In this document: one piece after another, positions 24,146-34,916 of the stretch
Position numbering within the stretch: the stretch's first letter is position 1
Layout of the letters: the number at the start of each line of letters is the position of its first letter
From: Thelephora terrestris
Lineage: Eukaryota > Basidiomycota > Agaricomycetes > Thelephorales > Thelephoraceae
Direction: 5' to 3'
Length of the DNA stretch: 64,000 nt
Assembly: GCA_015956445.1 (NCBI GenBank)
Contig: WIUZ02000004.1
Location: 1,054,001-1,118,000 of the forward strand
The notes under the pieces: model-generated
What the model saw: the letters and a program-made list of their open reading frames with translations, nothing else
Database searches by the model: none
What the model was told of the DNA's origin: nothing
Translations under genes and position numbers: made by a program

Positions 24146-25498
24146 TTATTCCCCTCTGTTCGGGGTCGGGGGGAATGCAAAAGGACTTCCTATCGGACTC
24201 CACCCGTCCTCGACCCTATCATCTACTCTCATCAAGCTTGCGATACTCGCAGTGTGCTTATGACCCTTCCTCGATTGCTTCTGTTGGTTGCTGAAAGTCC
24301 CTCCACCAGAGCTATTGTTCCCTGTACCGTCGGTAACCACCGGCGACCTGTAGGTGATATCCATACCCTCCTCTTCCGACTCCCCCCCAGAGAAGTCATC
24401 CGGAACCTCGTAATTCGCCATGCCGTTCCCTTTCCTGCTCTGACCCCTGCGTGGATCGTCCAGCTCGTATATGTCATACTTGGATCGACGGCCACCGTAA
24501 CCGATTCCGAGAAGGCCACCGGGTGGGGCTGTAGCGTTGGCCCCTCGAAGATCATCTGGAAGGAAATAATAGAACGTCGCAGCTGCTAGACACGCGCCTC
24601 CCACAACATCGACGAGGTAGTGGTGGGTGAGATACATCGTTGACCAGTACAGAACTGCGATATAAGCCCAGACGAACTTGGTGGTTTGAGGGAAGAAATG
24701 GGAAAGGAAAAGAGCGTCGATTGTCGAGCAGCCAGCATGCAGGGAGGGGAATGCTCCGAAAATGACGGGAGAGTGGGAGAACGCATTTGTGTATCCTGAT
24801 CCGCCGAAAATCGCGTCGATCCTCCCCAATCCGCCGGGAGAACCAAGCATCTTGTAATGCGCGGGGGTGAGGCCGTGGATAACTTCATACCATGGGGGAG
24901 CGCACGGAAACGCGATTTGGATGAGGACGCCGATGAGGTTCATATACCCAAAGGCGCGAGCGAACAGGTGAAGGGCTTCCTTCGGTCGGAATAGCCACAG
25001 GAATGCGGCGACGACGAACGGGAGGGTGAAATGAACAACACCGTACGGTATCCATGCGATAATGTCTAGGACCGGATGCGTGAAGCGGGTGAGGATATCA
25101 GAGACGTTGGCACCATAGAGGACGGATTCCAAAGTGGGTAATGTGACTACCGAGATCGGGGGACGCAGCGCGTCTGGCACGAAACGAGCTGAGTAATAAG
25201 TGAGCAGCCACGCGAACACCGGCGTTGCGGGTACGAAAAATTGGGAGGTGAAGGGTATAGCAAGAGCGATGGTGTACAGGATGGGTATCAACAGCTTGGA
25301 GGGGAACGCAGGCGATTGCATGACAGTGATCCAGAAGGTGGCATTGATGAGATGGAAGACGTAGACGGTGTCGGGAAGCGTGAATTCGTATTGACGGAGT
25401 TTTTGAAGGGTGTCTCGAGGAGATAATGACTTGTCTAGTCTGGCCACTGCAGCTTGGAGAGCCGCTATGAGATGTCTAGCCGTACGCCGAACGCTCAT
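24146..25498 (-). CDS. AUR1: Inositol phosphorylceramide synthase catalytic subunit (Aur1)
   Basis: Golgi membrane enzyme that transfers phosphoinositol from phosphatidylinositol to ceramide; it is essential in fungi and the target of aureobasidin A. A single exon of 450 aa, close to the usual length. It has several membrane segments (LLIPILYTIALAIPF, VVHFTLPFVVAAFLWLF and others) and the Aur1/PAP2 core: GSPGGLGRIDAIFGGSGYTN, then SPVIFGAFPSLHAGC (catalytic His), then MYLTHHYLVDVVGGACLAA (second His and Asp). The cytosolic C-terminus is Ser/Gly-rich, as in other basidiomycetes. The start at 25498 is the first ATG. A divergent BTB gene starts 273 bases upstream. Confidence 0.96.
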   Translation of the reverse strand: MSVRRTARHLIAALQAAVARLDKSLSPRDTLQKLRQYEFTLPDTVYVFHLINATFWITVMQSPAFPSKLLIPILYTIALAIPFTSQFFVPATPVFAWLLTYYSARFVPDALRPPISVVTLPTLESVLYGANVSDILTRFTHPVLDIIAWIPYGVVHFTLPFVVAAFLWLFRPKEALHLFARAFGYMNLIGVLIQIAFPCAPPWYEVIHGLTPAHYKMLGSPGGLGRIDAIFGGSGYTNAFSHSPVIFGAFPSLHAGCSTIDALFLSHFFPQTTKFVWAYIAVLYWSTMYLTHHYLVDVVGGACLAAATFYYFLPDDLRGANATAPPGGLLGIGYGGRRSKYDIYELDDPRRGQSRKGNGMANYEVPDDFSGGESEEEGMDITYRSPVVTDGTGNNSSGGGTFSNQQKQSRKGHKHTASIASLMRVDDRVEDGWSPIGSPFAFPPTPNRGE

Positions 25499-25771
25499 GG
25501 CTACACGATGTCGCTGTTCAAGGCCAAATTCGAGAATAGAATTTGAGCAAAAATGACATCGAGAATCGAGACAACCTTACCTCTGCAGAGACACAAGGAC
25601 AGAGTTGTAAGAGCGCAGTGAACGACTGACAGCAAACCGTAGTCCGTCGGGTTGATGAGATGGGAACAACCTTCCGCTTCCGGTATAGGCTTGCTCATTC
25701 CCCTCACAATAATATTATGACCCGCTTCTGATGCGTGTGCTATCTCCTGGCTCCGTTTGCTCTCCACGATC
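25499..25771. promoter_or_regulatory. 273-bp divergent promoter region, AUR1 / double-BTB gene
   Basis: The region separates two start codons on opposite strands and must carry both core promoters. It includes the reverse-strand frame of the opposite leader, with no domain. No clear TATA box was identified. Confidence 0.45.
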
Positions 25772-27394
25772 ATGAGCGACTCAGAAGCCCTTGACGATCC
25801 GCTCGAACCCTTGTCCACGACGCCAGATACCCTCACGCGCACCGCTTCGAGCCCTTTCGACCGGGACGATGCAGACTTGATCATCAGGACGAGCGACGAA
25901 ATTGACTTCTGCGTCCACACGCCCGTGCTTTCCATAGCATCGCCGGTACTGAGCGAAATCCTCTCGAACAGGATGGGCGTTATTTCAGGCCCAGACGGCA
26001 GACAGGTCCTTCGCCTACCGGAAAAGAGCGATACAATCGAGCCACTGCTCAAACTCTGTTACCCAGTGCCCCGACCGCAACTACGTTCCCTTCGTCAAAT
26101 CAGAGACGTTCTCAACGCTGCCACAAACTACGACATCCAGGTCATTGGAGAAATATTGGAGACGCGCTTGGTCGCCTACGCCGAAAAGTACCCGCTTCAA
26201 GTCTATGCGATCGCATGCAGGAACAACCTAGAAAACACCGCCCGGACGGCCGCTGATCACGCCGTCCGGAAACCGTTCTGGGAAACGTACCATCGTGACA
26301 TCGAATATATCACCGCGGGAGCGTATTGGAGGTTGTTGGCTTATTATTGGGACGTTGAGAAGAAGAGGAGCCAGAACAAGAAGAACCGTCGACCAAAACT
26401 TCTTTGGAAGGGCACAGAAGCTACTTCGTCCCTTCCGAGTACCAAAGCACCCTCGCCATTCCCCTCCTCTGCGTCGCCACCATTCGACGAGACATCTGAC
26501 GGTGATGTGGCTCTAAAATCTTCGGATGAGGTCTTGTTCCGGGCGCATAGGGTCATCCTTTCCTTGGCATCCCCATTCTTCAAGGACATGTTCTCCCTCC
26601 CTCAAGCAAGTCCCCAATTGGATGGCTCGGGTACCGGACACATTGTTCCATTCACTGAGCCCAGCGAAACCATCGACACCCTCCTTCGGTTCGTTTATCC
26701 TGACGAAGACCCTGATCTCAAACACGTCCAGGAGATCGAGGGCGTCGTCGAGGCCGCGATCAAATACGACATGCCCAAGTGCATCTCGGCCATGCGGAAA
26801 AAGCTCATCTTGTGCGCGAGCAAGGAACCAATCAGAGTGTTCATGATCGCGTGCAAGAACAACCTCGCTGATGTCGCCTCCGCTGCCGCTCACCTGTCGC
26901 TACGCCGTCCAATTCTCTACTCCTTCGAGCTCGGGTCGGTAGTCCTTCCCTGCTCTGCATTGGAAGATATTACCGCTGGTTCGCTCTTCCGCCTCATCGA
27001 GTATCAGCGGCAATGTTCCAAGGTCGCTAATGACGCGATGTCTGACCTGACCTGGACCAGGGAAGACTTCACTTGGAGGACGAAGATGAACGACGCCATC
27101 GTGGGATCTTGTAAGAAGTGCATCAGGACCACGTTGGAGTTAGGCGAGGAGCACTTACAAGTCGTGGGTTGGTGGTACACCTTCTACCAGGAACTCAAAG
27201 CCCTAGTTCGTCAACGACCTTGTAGTGCTCTGATTCTGGAATTGGAGTCGTTGATGGACAAAGCTTTAGTTGAGGCGGCTAAGTGTGCAGACTGTTTCAA
27301 AGACTCTATCCACACTTTGCGGACTTTTCGGACTATTGTAACTCAACACCTTGACAAGCGTTTAGCTGAAGTCAAGATTCGGATAGACTTCTGA
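25772..27394 (+). CDS. Double-BTB protein, single exon, 540 aa
   Basis: Two copies of the same module in one reading frame. Copy 1 (about residues 30-215): DADLIIRTSDEIDFCVHTPV, LSIASPVLSEILSN, IEPLLKLCYPVPRPQLRSLR, YPLQVYAIACRNNLENTART, YITAGAYWRLLAYYWD. Copy 2 (about 240-430): GDVALKSSDEVLFRAHRVIL, SLASPFFKDMFSLPQASPQL, IDTLLRFVYPDEDPDLKHVQ, EPIRVFMIACKNNLADVASA, DITAGSLFRLIEYQRQ. A Cys-paired C-terminal helical tail follows (SCKKCIRTTLELGEEHLQ, EAAKCADCFKDSIHTL). The second copy resembles the BTB gene at 18734 more than the first does. The ATG at 25772 is chosen; a non-ATG extension upstream is ignored. Adaptor or transcriptional role inferred; no enzymatic domain. Confidence 0.88.
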   Translation: MSDSEALDDPLEPLSTTPDTLTRTASSPFDRDDADLIIRTSDEIDFCVHTPVLSIASPVLSEILSNRMGVISGPDGRQVLRLPEKSDTIEPLLKLCYPVPRPQLRSLRQIRDVLNAATNYDIQVIGEILETRLVAYAEKYPLQVYAIACRNNLENTARTAADHAVRKPFWETYHRDIEYITAGAYWRLLAYYWDVEKKRSQNKKNRRPKLLWKGTEATSSLPSTKAPSPFPSSASPPFDETSDGDVALKSSDEVLFRAHRVILSLASPFFKDMFSLPQASPQLDGSGTGHIVPFTEPSETIDTLLRFVYPDEDPDLKHVQEIEGVVEAAIKYDMPKCISAMRKKLILCASKEPIRVFMIACKNNLADVASAAAHLSLRRPILYSFELGSVVLPCSALEDITAGSLFRLIEYQRQCSKVANDAMSDLTWTREDFTWRTKMNDAIVGSCKKCIRTTLELGEEHLQVVGWWYTFYQELKALVRQRPCSALILELESLMDKALVEAAKCADCFKDSIHTLRTFRTIVTQHLDKRLAEVKIRIDF

Positions 27395-27463
27395 ATACTT
27401 TGTCATGTACCTTTGTGTGTTATCTAAGGAATAAATATGTACTCTAGCTCCCGCAAATTTGGA

Positions 27464-28573
27464 TTACAAGGGCCGTGGAGCCTGTGTCTGTCCGAGCATC
27501 AGCCCCGAGACAGATCTACCCAACAGTTCCACTCGGTTCTTGACGACGGCGGTGAGTTTGCTCCGGATAACGTCCTCAGAGGAGTCCTTTGAATTTGCTG
27601 CCTCGAGGAGCTCCTCTACGGGTATAGGTTTCCCGAAAGTAATCGAGAGGTCTGCGCCAGCGCGGGGTAGGTAATTGAACGGGAATTTCCTCCCTAAGGG
27701 CATCAGCTGGTCAAATCCGGTGAGCCAAACCGGGATGACCGTTGGATGTGACTTTGCTTCAGTGATAATCCTTCCTCTGGAAAAAAAGAAAAATGAGTGA
27801 CGGTTAACCGTTTGACAAAGGGGAGAGTCGCACACCCCCCACTTGAAGCGCCTTAGTTCGGCGACACCGCTGTGCGAGTCGTACGTGTGAGTTTGGCACA
27901 CTTTACCTTCACCAAACAAGTGTACCTATCCAACAAATCCAAAACATTTCGTGAGAAAACTGAAAAAATCGCCCGCCACCGTGGGGCAAGAAAAAAAAAA
28001 AAAACAACCCACCCATCCGCCATTGTTGACCTTCTCGATAGCCAGGTCGACCGCGGGTTGCCAGATACCCTTCCCTCGGAACGTCTCTATGACCTGGCCG
28101 TTCCGGAAGAACGCTGAGAGCACACTTGAATTCATTCCATGAAGTTTCGACCTCTCCCGACGCGTCTGGGTGTGGGAAAACTCACGGGTTGGTGAAGCAA
28201 ATGTCCGCAGCACCCATGGACCATCGCGTCGCCTTGGAGTCAAAGTACGTCGCTGCTGGGAGGATACCCCACATCACGGGATCGTCTAGCCTAACCAACA
28301 CACGAGATCAGTATTTCAAGAATCGGAACAGGGGTTTAAGGGTCCTACGTTGAGAGGTGATTCGCCACTGCGCGGGTCGTCCCGTAAGACGAGAGAAAAG
28401 GGCAGAGAGCAGATGAACACACCGGTAATCACACCACTACCATCCTTCCGACCGAGCTCGTTCAAGAGGTGATGTATGCCATCAACTTTTACAGATGAGC
28501 AATACCCACAGTTCAGAAACAGCTTCGACGCGAGGCCAATCGTAGCCACGGTGGCCTTCGAGACGATCGACAT
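27464..28573 (-). CDS. TAZ1: Tafazzin (cardiolipin-remodelling phospholipid acyltransferase)
   Basis: Mitochondrial membrane transacylase that remodels cardiolipin. Several short introns. Spliced: MSIVSKATVATIGLASKLFL, KVDGIHHLLNELG, VANHLSTLDDPVMWGILPAA (the acyltransferase HX4D motif as NHLSTLDD), YFDSKATRWSMGAADICFTN, AFFRNGQVIETFRGKGIWQP, GGWVHLFGEGKVCQ, then RIITEAKSHPTVIPVWLTGF, MPLGRKFPFNYLPRAG and ITFGKPIPVEELLEA to the stop at 27464. The IETFRGKGIWQ and GEGKV blocks are tafazzin hallmarks. One intron carries an A-rich run (about 27991-28005 on the plus strand). The gene converges on the double-BTB gene with only 69 bases between stops. A further 5' exon cannot be excluded. Confidence 0.92.
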
Positions 28574-28867
28574 TCAAGAAGTCCACCTCGATCGCGCTTC
28601 CACTTGAAGTTCAACGTCGTCAACGTTCAGCGTAAAGATCGGCCCAGATCACGCCGATGTTGCGCTGAACATCACGCGAGGAATAAGGCACCCAGCGATC
28701 AATTCACTAACTATTGTAACAGCCAAAGATTGGCGAATTGTTGAGAGCAATTAAAAGTATCTATCAGTATTCACCGTGGTATGCCACTTCGATTTGTACA
28801 AAGTTGGAGGTCTCCACACTCGGGCCAACGAGATAAAGATGTAATCAGGCAAGAAGCACACTCCGTA
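28574..28867. promoter_or_regulatory. Upstream region of tafazzin gene with GTTCAGCG inverted repeat
   Basis: Between the start of TAZ1 and the stop of the MFS gene. GTTCAGCG (28625-28632) and CGCTGAAC (28663-28670) form an 8-bp inverted repeat. The same decamer ACGTTCAGCG is repeated near 4672-4706. Function unknown. Confidence 0.35.
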
Positions 28868-31028
28868 TTACCGGTTGAGGGGGTTCCTTGACCTGATTTC
28901 CTCGCCCTTGTACCAAATCCAAATTGGGAACGGAATGCCGATGACAATGGCTAGGCCAGCCAACAAGGAATTCCCAGGTCCGATTCCCAGAGCTTCGTAC
29001 ATCTGCGTTCCGAACAATGGGAAGACGAATCCCAAGAGACTGCGAAGAAAATCGATCAGATCGGTGAGACTTGGAGGTAGAGCCGGGGAGCGCGTACTTT
29101 CGGAATACGGTCGTCGCAGATGTGGCGCTGGCGGCGTATGTGAACGAGTCGACAAGGTATAAAGTGATGGGAAGGCTGAGAGTTGGGTCAGCGGTGAGCA
29201 CACCAGTAGACAGCTCAAAGCGATCCTTACAAACAGGTCATAAGGCCGAAGCCAAAGATCCCGGTGCCAATGATGGGCATGATCCAATGGAGTTTAGCAG
29301 CGGCAGACCATCCATACCAGCTGTGTAAATCGTGAACGACTGTGAGACATTGATAGGTGAAGCTGACGGGCGTACAAAAGGCCAACGGGGATGAAAAAAG
29401 ACCCGACGATCAAGGTAGGAATCCGCATCTCAGGCTTTCCAACGCCATCGGATTTTGCTTGATAGTGGGCGTAGACCTTGTCCGAGAATCGTGCACTGAA
29501 GACGGCAGCCATCAGGAACCCGACGCCGAGACCGAGATAGGCAAGACCAGAGGTTCCAATTCCGAACCCGTAAGTTTTTGTGAAGAGTTCTGGTGGAGTT
29601 GACATGAGAAACAGGGGACATGGAAGTGGAGTAAACACGTACCGGTAAATGTGGCGAACATCAGGTAATAGATGCCATATATGAGTGCCATATACAGGCT
29701 AAGGACGAAACAGATGAAGCTGCGGGTTAAAAGCAAGACAGGCCTTGAAAGGTTGTTCCACAGGAATTTCCACTGGCCGAGTTGAACTTCTGGCCCAAGA
29801 TGGCGGCGAGCGTTCATAGCCCTCTCCGGGTCGCCGGAGGCCATATCGTATTTCATACGAAGCACTGGGGCGTATGTCTCATCCATAAACGGTATCGACA
29901 GGACGGCCAAAAGTCCGCTTATCGCAGCGATGACTGGGGAGGGGTTAGCTCGTATGGCGGGCGGAAAGCGGGCACATACTAATGAACACATATTTGTAAC
30001 CAATACTCTGCACGACAAACCTAGGAGAGCTGTCAAGTTCGCGGACACTATATAACCCGTAGATCGCTCACCCTCCTGTGACAGGACCAATGATCGGGCC
30101 CAGCAGAGGCCCAAGTGTGTACCTGTGACGAGATGGATAAGCAAAAGAAAACAAAAACAGCACAGGCGAATGGTATCAATGCCTACATAGCCATCGCAGA
30201 TGCCCGATCTCTTTCCGCAAACAGGTCCGCCACTGATCCAGCCCCAAGGGCTAGAGGGGTTGCACCAAATATGCCGGCTGTTGACTGTTCAGCGTATGTG
30301 ATGTTTAGAACGGGATTGTGACTCGCCAAGAAACCTGAATCCGATGAAGCTTCCGATCGCGGGCGCAAACGCACAACCGAGAGTGAAAGCGAGGGTCAAG
30401 AGATTACTGATATGATACAGCCATCTCCCTGGAGGAATGTCAGCACGAAACGCGACCGGGACTCGGAGAAGCATGTGCTCACGTCCGTACACCTCGCTCA
30501 ACGGAGCGATTATCAGGGGAGAAAACACCCAAGCAAGCAATGTGATACTGAGGGACATTCCGATAATCGTCGGATTCGTTTCGTGAAAATGTTCGGCGAT
30601 TTGTGGCAGACCCGGCGCCATCATTGAACTTGTGAGCGGAGGCAAAAAGGTGTAGAACGAAACCTAAAATTACGAGAGTAAGATACCGCCGAGCTTCAAG
30701 CCTCGAGGCGCAGGGCGCTCCGGCCTTATGGACTCAGACCTTCCAGCGCCATGCCTTGAGAACAGTACGGAGATTCACTCACAATAGCCATGTTTGACCA
30801 TTTCTTGCGTGGTCGCCAGTTCCGTGGGTGTGCTGGATTTTCCAGCCATTCCGCGTCCTCTCGGACATTCCCCTTTTCCACCGGTGACTGCAGCTCGGTG
30901 TCTTGGTTGGAATCATCGGCAGCTTTGCTTTGGATTTGGAGCACCTTCTCCGCCTCGTACTGAGGGAGGATAAGAGTCGGAGTGGATGCGTCCGTTTGGG
31001 CCGTGTCGGGACGTGAGGGGCCTACCAT
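28868..31028 (-). CDS. MFS transporter, DHA1-type (drug:H+ antiporter-like), 12 membrane segments
   Basis: Plasma-membrane proton antiporter of the polyamine/azole-resistance type (Flr1/Tpo-like). After a cytosolic N-terminus ending WLENPAHPRNWRPRKKW (the NP..W motif typical of the group) come PPLTSSMMAPGLPQIAEHFH and PLSEVYGREH (the loop 2-3 MFS signature, SEVYGRE), then FGATPLALGAGSVADLFAER. Next are LLGPIIGPVTGGFV (motif C), YMALIYGIYYLMFATFTELF, LGVGFLMAAVFSARFSDKVY and YLVDSFTYAASATSATTVFR, ending GEEIRSRNPLNR at 28868. About eight introns. The ATG at 31028 gives an N-terminus of ordinary length. A TATATAA-like box at about 31095 and a tandem palindrome at 31200-31231 lie upstream. The substrate cannot be told from sequence. 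Confidence 0.93.
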
Positions 31029-31199
31029 TCCTCCAGCAAGGATGCAGAAGAAGGGGAAACAAACACAACTCACACCGTGCCTGGGAGATGCCCGTTATAT
31101 ACATTCTGGCTTGATGCGTCATCGCAACTTACATGCAAGGGCGGAAGTTGCGTTCCGAATGTTCTTTACCATCGCGGAGTGACAGCAACTCTTGATCGA

Positions 31200-31231
31200 T
31201 TTTCGGCCGAAAGTGTTTTCCGACCGAAAGG
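31200..31231. promoter_or_regulatory. Tandem palindromic CGG/CCG elements upstream of the MFS gene
   Basis: Two adjacent 16-base units, TTTTCGGCCGAAAGTG (31200-31215) and TTTTCCGACCGAAAGG (31216-31231), match at 13 of 16 positions. The first contains the perfect palindrome TTTCGGCCGAAA. CGG...CCG half-sites are the usual targets of fungal Zn2Cys6 regulators. The element is about 170 bases upstream of the transporter start. Confidence 0.4.
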
Positions 31232-34200
31232 TGGCCCGGCAAAGGTCGCTCCCTGCTTTATGGGATGAGGTTTGCCCCTGGCTGCTCAGATAGACTAGCA
31301 TTCACCTCTGCGAGTTATCCTGACATGCGAATCGCAGAACGTTCTTCGTTCTATGCAAAAACTCAGATTGCTTACTGGCGGAATGATTGATCCGTGATGA
31401 CTCCGCAAGCCCAGATCAGGGCGCTTGCGGTGGCCCACTCACCTCCGTCCTCAACCTTCCATCCCATGAGCTTACTCATTGCGGCTGCTAGGGTTTCGGA
31501 GAGGTGGAGCTCTTGAATTCCACCCGGGACTCCGTGGTTTCAGTTTATGGCAGCTGACCAAAGGAAAATCCCCCACGAGCAATTCACCATCTGGCGTCCG
31601 AGCAAGATGATCTCTGTCAGTCCCTTTCTGAATTGCCAGCTCAGGGTTCACTTCAGGGAGATCTCGTGTGAGTTGGAACGTCAGCACCGCCATTCCAAGA
31701 CCTACATTCAGAAGCAGGGTCAACGGATGCCACGAGAACACAAGAGAAACAGATGGGATTAGAGCTACCTAAGCCAGCTCCGCCTTATCATCACCAATGG
31801 CCCCTGATTGGCCCCAACAACTTGACTCTACAAAGGTAGGAAGTCCCCGTGGGTCACGAGTGCGGCATCAGCGGACGCCTATTAATCGTACCATTATCTT
31901 TAGATACAAATGACACACAGTATCCGATTCACATCGTATGTCGGCGCAGCAGAAGTCCTGGTGGCGAAGGAATCGCCCCACCCCTTACAGACGAAAAACG
32001 GTCTTTAAAGCATGTAAAGATCGCCGGACCACGTGGCCCAACTATCTTATCTTCCACTATTTCCCCACCCTCTCTGGTAACAGGAAGCGAAATGAATGTT
32101 CTTGTTTTTGATATCGCCCGTTGGCTGCTCGGGAAAAATACAGGACGCAAGATCCTCTTACCCACACACCGCTGATCACCGACTCTCCCCGGCGTCTCAA
32201 TGCCTACCGTCCTGTGCGTGTTGATTCCCTCAATAACAGCCTCGACTGATACACGATCCATCCCAATTCGTCTCATTGAGGATTTCCCTCAACTCTCGCT
32301 CCTCATCACGGCGCTGATCAATGTCTGCGCTTGCAATTCGCTCTTCTCTCGCGGACACTCATCATGCGATGATTCCGTCACCCATACGTGAATACATACA
32401 TACATACCCAAGAAAGCGAACAGAAGGTGTTCTCTTCGTCACGCGAGTCACCTTTCCTTGGGGACGCTAATCACATTTAAACACTTGCCCCCAAAACCAC
32501 CTTCTAAGGTGATGTACTTTTTTTCATTTCAAATACCTCCTTCCGACCGAGTTGACGTTCGGGTGTCCCATCAGTGGGTGTGTAGGTGCCAATAGTCCGA
32601 CCTGGGCAATGGGTTGCACACAACTCAAATTCCGGGCCTCTTGATCGCATCGGAGAACCTGGGAGCGACTGCGGACGACCGTCCCATGCCTCGTTTCATC
32701 CACTCAACACATGAAAACCCAGCTCATGCTAGATATTGCTTCTCGAAGGTTGCATTGGTGACGGTTTACATGGTGCCATGCACTGGCAATAACCCGTTTC
32801 ATGAATGCACCCGCCCCTCGAAGCCAATACAACGAAAATTTTGACCTTTCATACAAACGGATGTACAGTCCGAGCCGGCCCAATGAGACTTTGAGCCTCG
32901 AGATATCGCTCACGCAATCCCGTTCGGCGAACATATGGCACAGTCTGCTCCCGTCTATCTATTAACATGAACGCCTCGTGTGTTTGCGTGAGATGGGCGT
33001 CAAGGCGTGGTACGGTCAGGAGCTAGCGTAACGGGAGGGTAATTTATTGATCCATTAAAAGCCACACCCGCATCAGGCACAACGTGGAACCGATTTCGCT
33101 GTTTCCCACTAGGGAGTCCAATTAACAATCTCCAGCTTCATATCAAACAGTGTCCCTCCCTACTGTCCGGACGGATTGGGATGGACAATGCTCCCTGATA
33201 CAGAATTGCGAATCCCGAACAACATTGATCATCGGGTGAGAGGGTACGAGAGGGGGGAGTGGTGAATACACTACGGCATCCGAATTAGAGTGTTCTGGTC
33301 TGCTTCTTCGACGAAATGACAATCTGACCTGAGCTGATAAAACATCAGATTCTTCGGCTTCAAATCAGGGGCCCCTTTTGCCCGCTAGCTCCAGTTTGGG
33401 GATCGTAAAACTGCGCGGCTCGCAAGCACGCGAGTTTGTGGTGTAGATGTCAAATACTAGGCTATGAAGCACCTTTTCCTTCCTCACACACTCGCTCGAT
33501 TGCGCATCCTACATTGGGACTGGGCGGATCTGCGAAGACGAGGGAAAGGCATCCGGTGCCGCAGTACAGCAAATGTTCTTTTTCGCATGGTAGCCCAATC
33601 TCCACGATGATCCTCGGAAAAACGGGTGGGGGACAGTTGTCGCATCAAACGACGGAAGCACAGATCGATCGCAATTTTTTCACTAACCGTTGCGAAGAGG
33701 AATCTATGGTCCATGCATGGGAAGTGGACTGTGCAAAGGAGTAGGGTTCGCATGCGGAATCGTATTACATATGTCCGAGCACGGATCGTACGAGGGTGGT
33801 CCGAATATCGAGAATCGTCCACGTCGGGTGAAGCAAGGACCCCCCCTCACCCAGCCACACACCGCCTTCGAACGTCTCATGAATGAAAGGCAAAGAGCAC
33901 AGGAACATTCCGTGAAGCACGTCGTGAGCTAGAACTGGTTGAAAGAACCGCAGCCCAACAGCCATCACAGGAGAACTGAATGGGTGGGATGCCCCATATG
34001 CCTTCATACACCAAAACATGAGGCAAGAAAGTTTCATGACCGACGGACCAAGCATCCTAACCTTCACTCCAAACGCCGCACAGGAATGAATTCACCCGTG
34101 CACGGCTAGGACGCAGCGGGGGGGCACGGCGCAAACCTAACATATGCACACCTATCAGAACGCGAGATTTCATAAGACCGAAACCCAAACTGACACGGAT

Positions 34201-34608
34201 GGGATGGGCCTAAGCGTCACCATAGCAACGTCTTTCCACGGTGGGCGCAGGAATAGACATGTCCTTGAGAGCATCAAAGTATGGGGGGTGGGAGGAACGT
34301 CCAGGAGCGACCTCCGATAGGTCTGGGCGGAACGTGAAGATCGATCGTACCAGAAGTAGCAAGTCATTCCCAACGAGGAATGGGGGAGGCAAAAAGACAA
34401 TAAGACCGTTCAGGAAGTCAAGTCCCATAGGTTTTTTCACCGGTGAGCCACGCTGTCCTATCAGAGAGAGAGAGAGGGATCGATTGAATGAAAATTGCCA
34501 GAAGAAGGAAAACGGGGCCCAAGCCAGGACCTGGGTCGCAAAAGAGTCAAGATACCGGTTAACCAAGCCCATTCAATGCGAATTCAGTTCGAACCGGACG
34601 GGTGTACA

Positions 34609-34916
34609 AGGACCCCCGAATATAGGGGGTGAGCTTGGTCCTGCCGTCCGGGCAAATTTGGCCCAAGATTAGTACCTAGGTCGGTCGTGGGTCCGGACAA
34701 ATTTGGGCTCAAACTACGGAAATTTGGGCGCCTAGGCCCGAAGGGCCCGGAAAAAATTCGGAACTGGCATCCCGTCCGGACAAAATCGGTCATTTTGGGG
34801 AGAGCTCGGTCGTAAATCAACGTCATCCGGACATTTTCCCGAATTTTCTCAGATTGGTGTCCGGACATTTCGACCGCCGCCCAGAACCAACCTCGCCGCC
34901 TATATTCGGGGGTCCT
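34609..34916. mobile_element. MITE (308 bp) with 18-bp perfect TIRs and 8-bp target duplication
   Basis: The ends are AGGACCCCCGAATATAGG (34609-34626) and its exact reverse complement (34899-34916). The flanks carry the identical 8-base sequence GGTGTACA at 34601-34608 and 34917-34924, a target-site duplication. Inside are repeated sub-terminal motifs of the type TCCGGACAAATTTGGGC and TCCGGACATTT in both orientations. No transposase is encoded; the frame across it is chance. An 8-bp duplication is the rule for hAT and P superfamilies, so this is a non-autonomous, probably hAT-like, element. Confidence 0.85.

Noticed and set aside
31849-32276. Overlapping open frames on both strands
   Set aside because: Mirror-image frames with no domain, no good start and no splice sites; typical of chance in GC-balanced intergenic DNA.
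32391-32405. TACA microsatellite
   Set aside because: Ordinary short tandem repeat.
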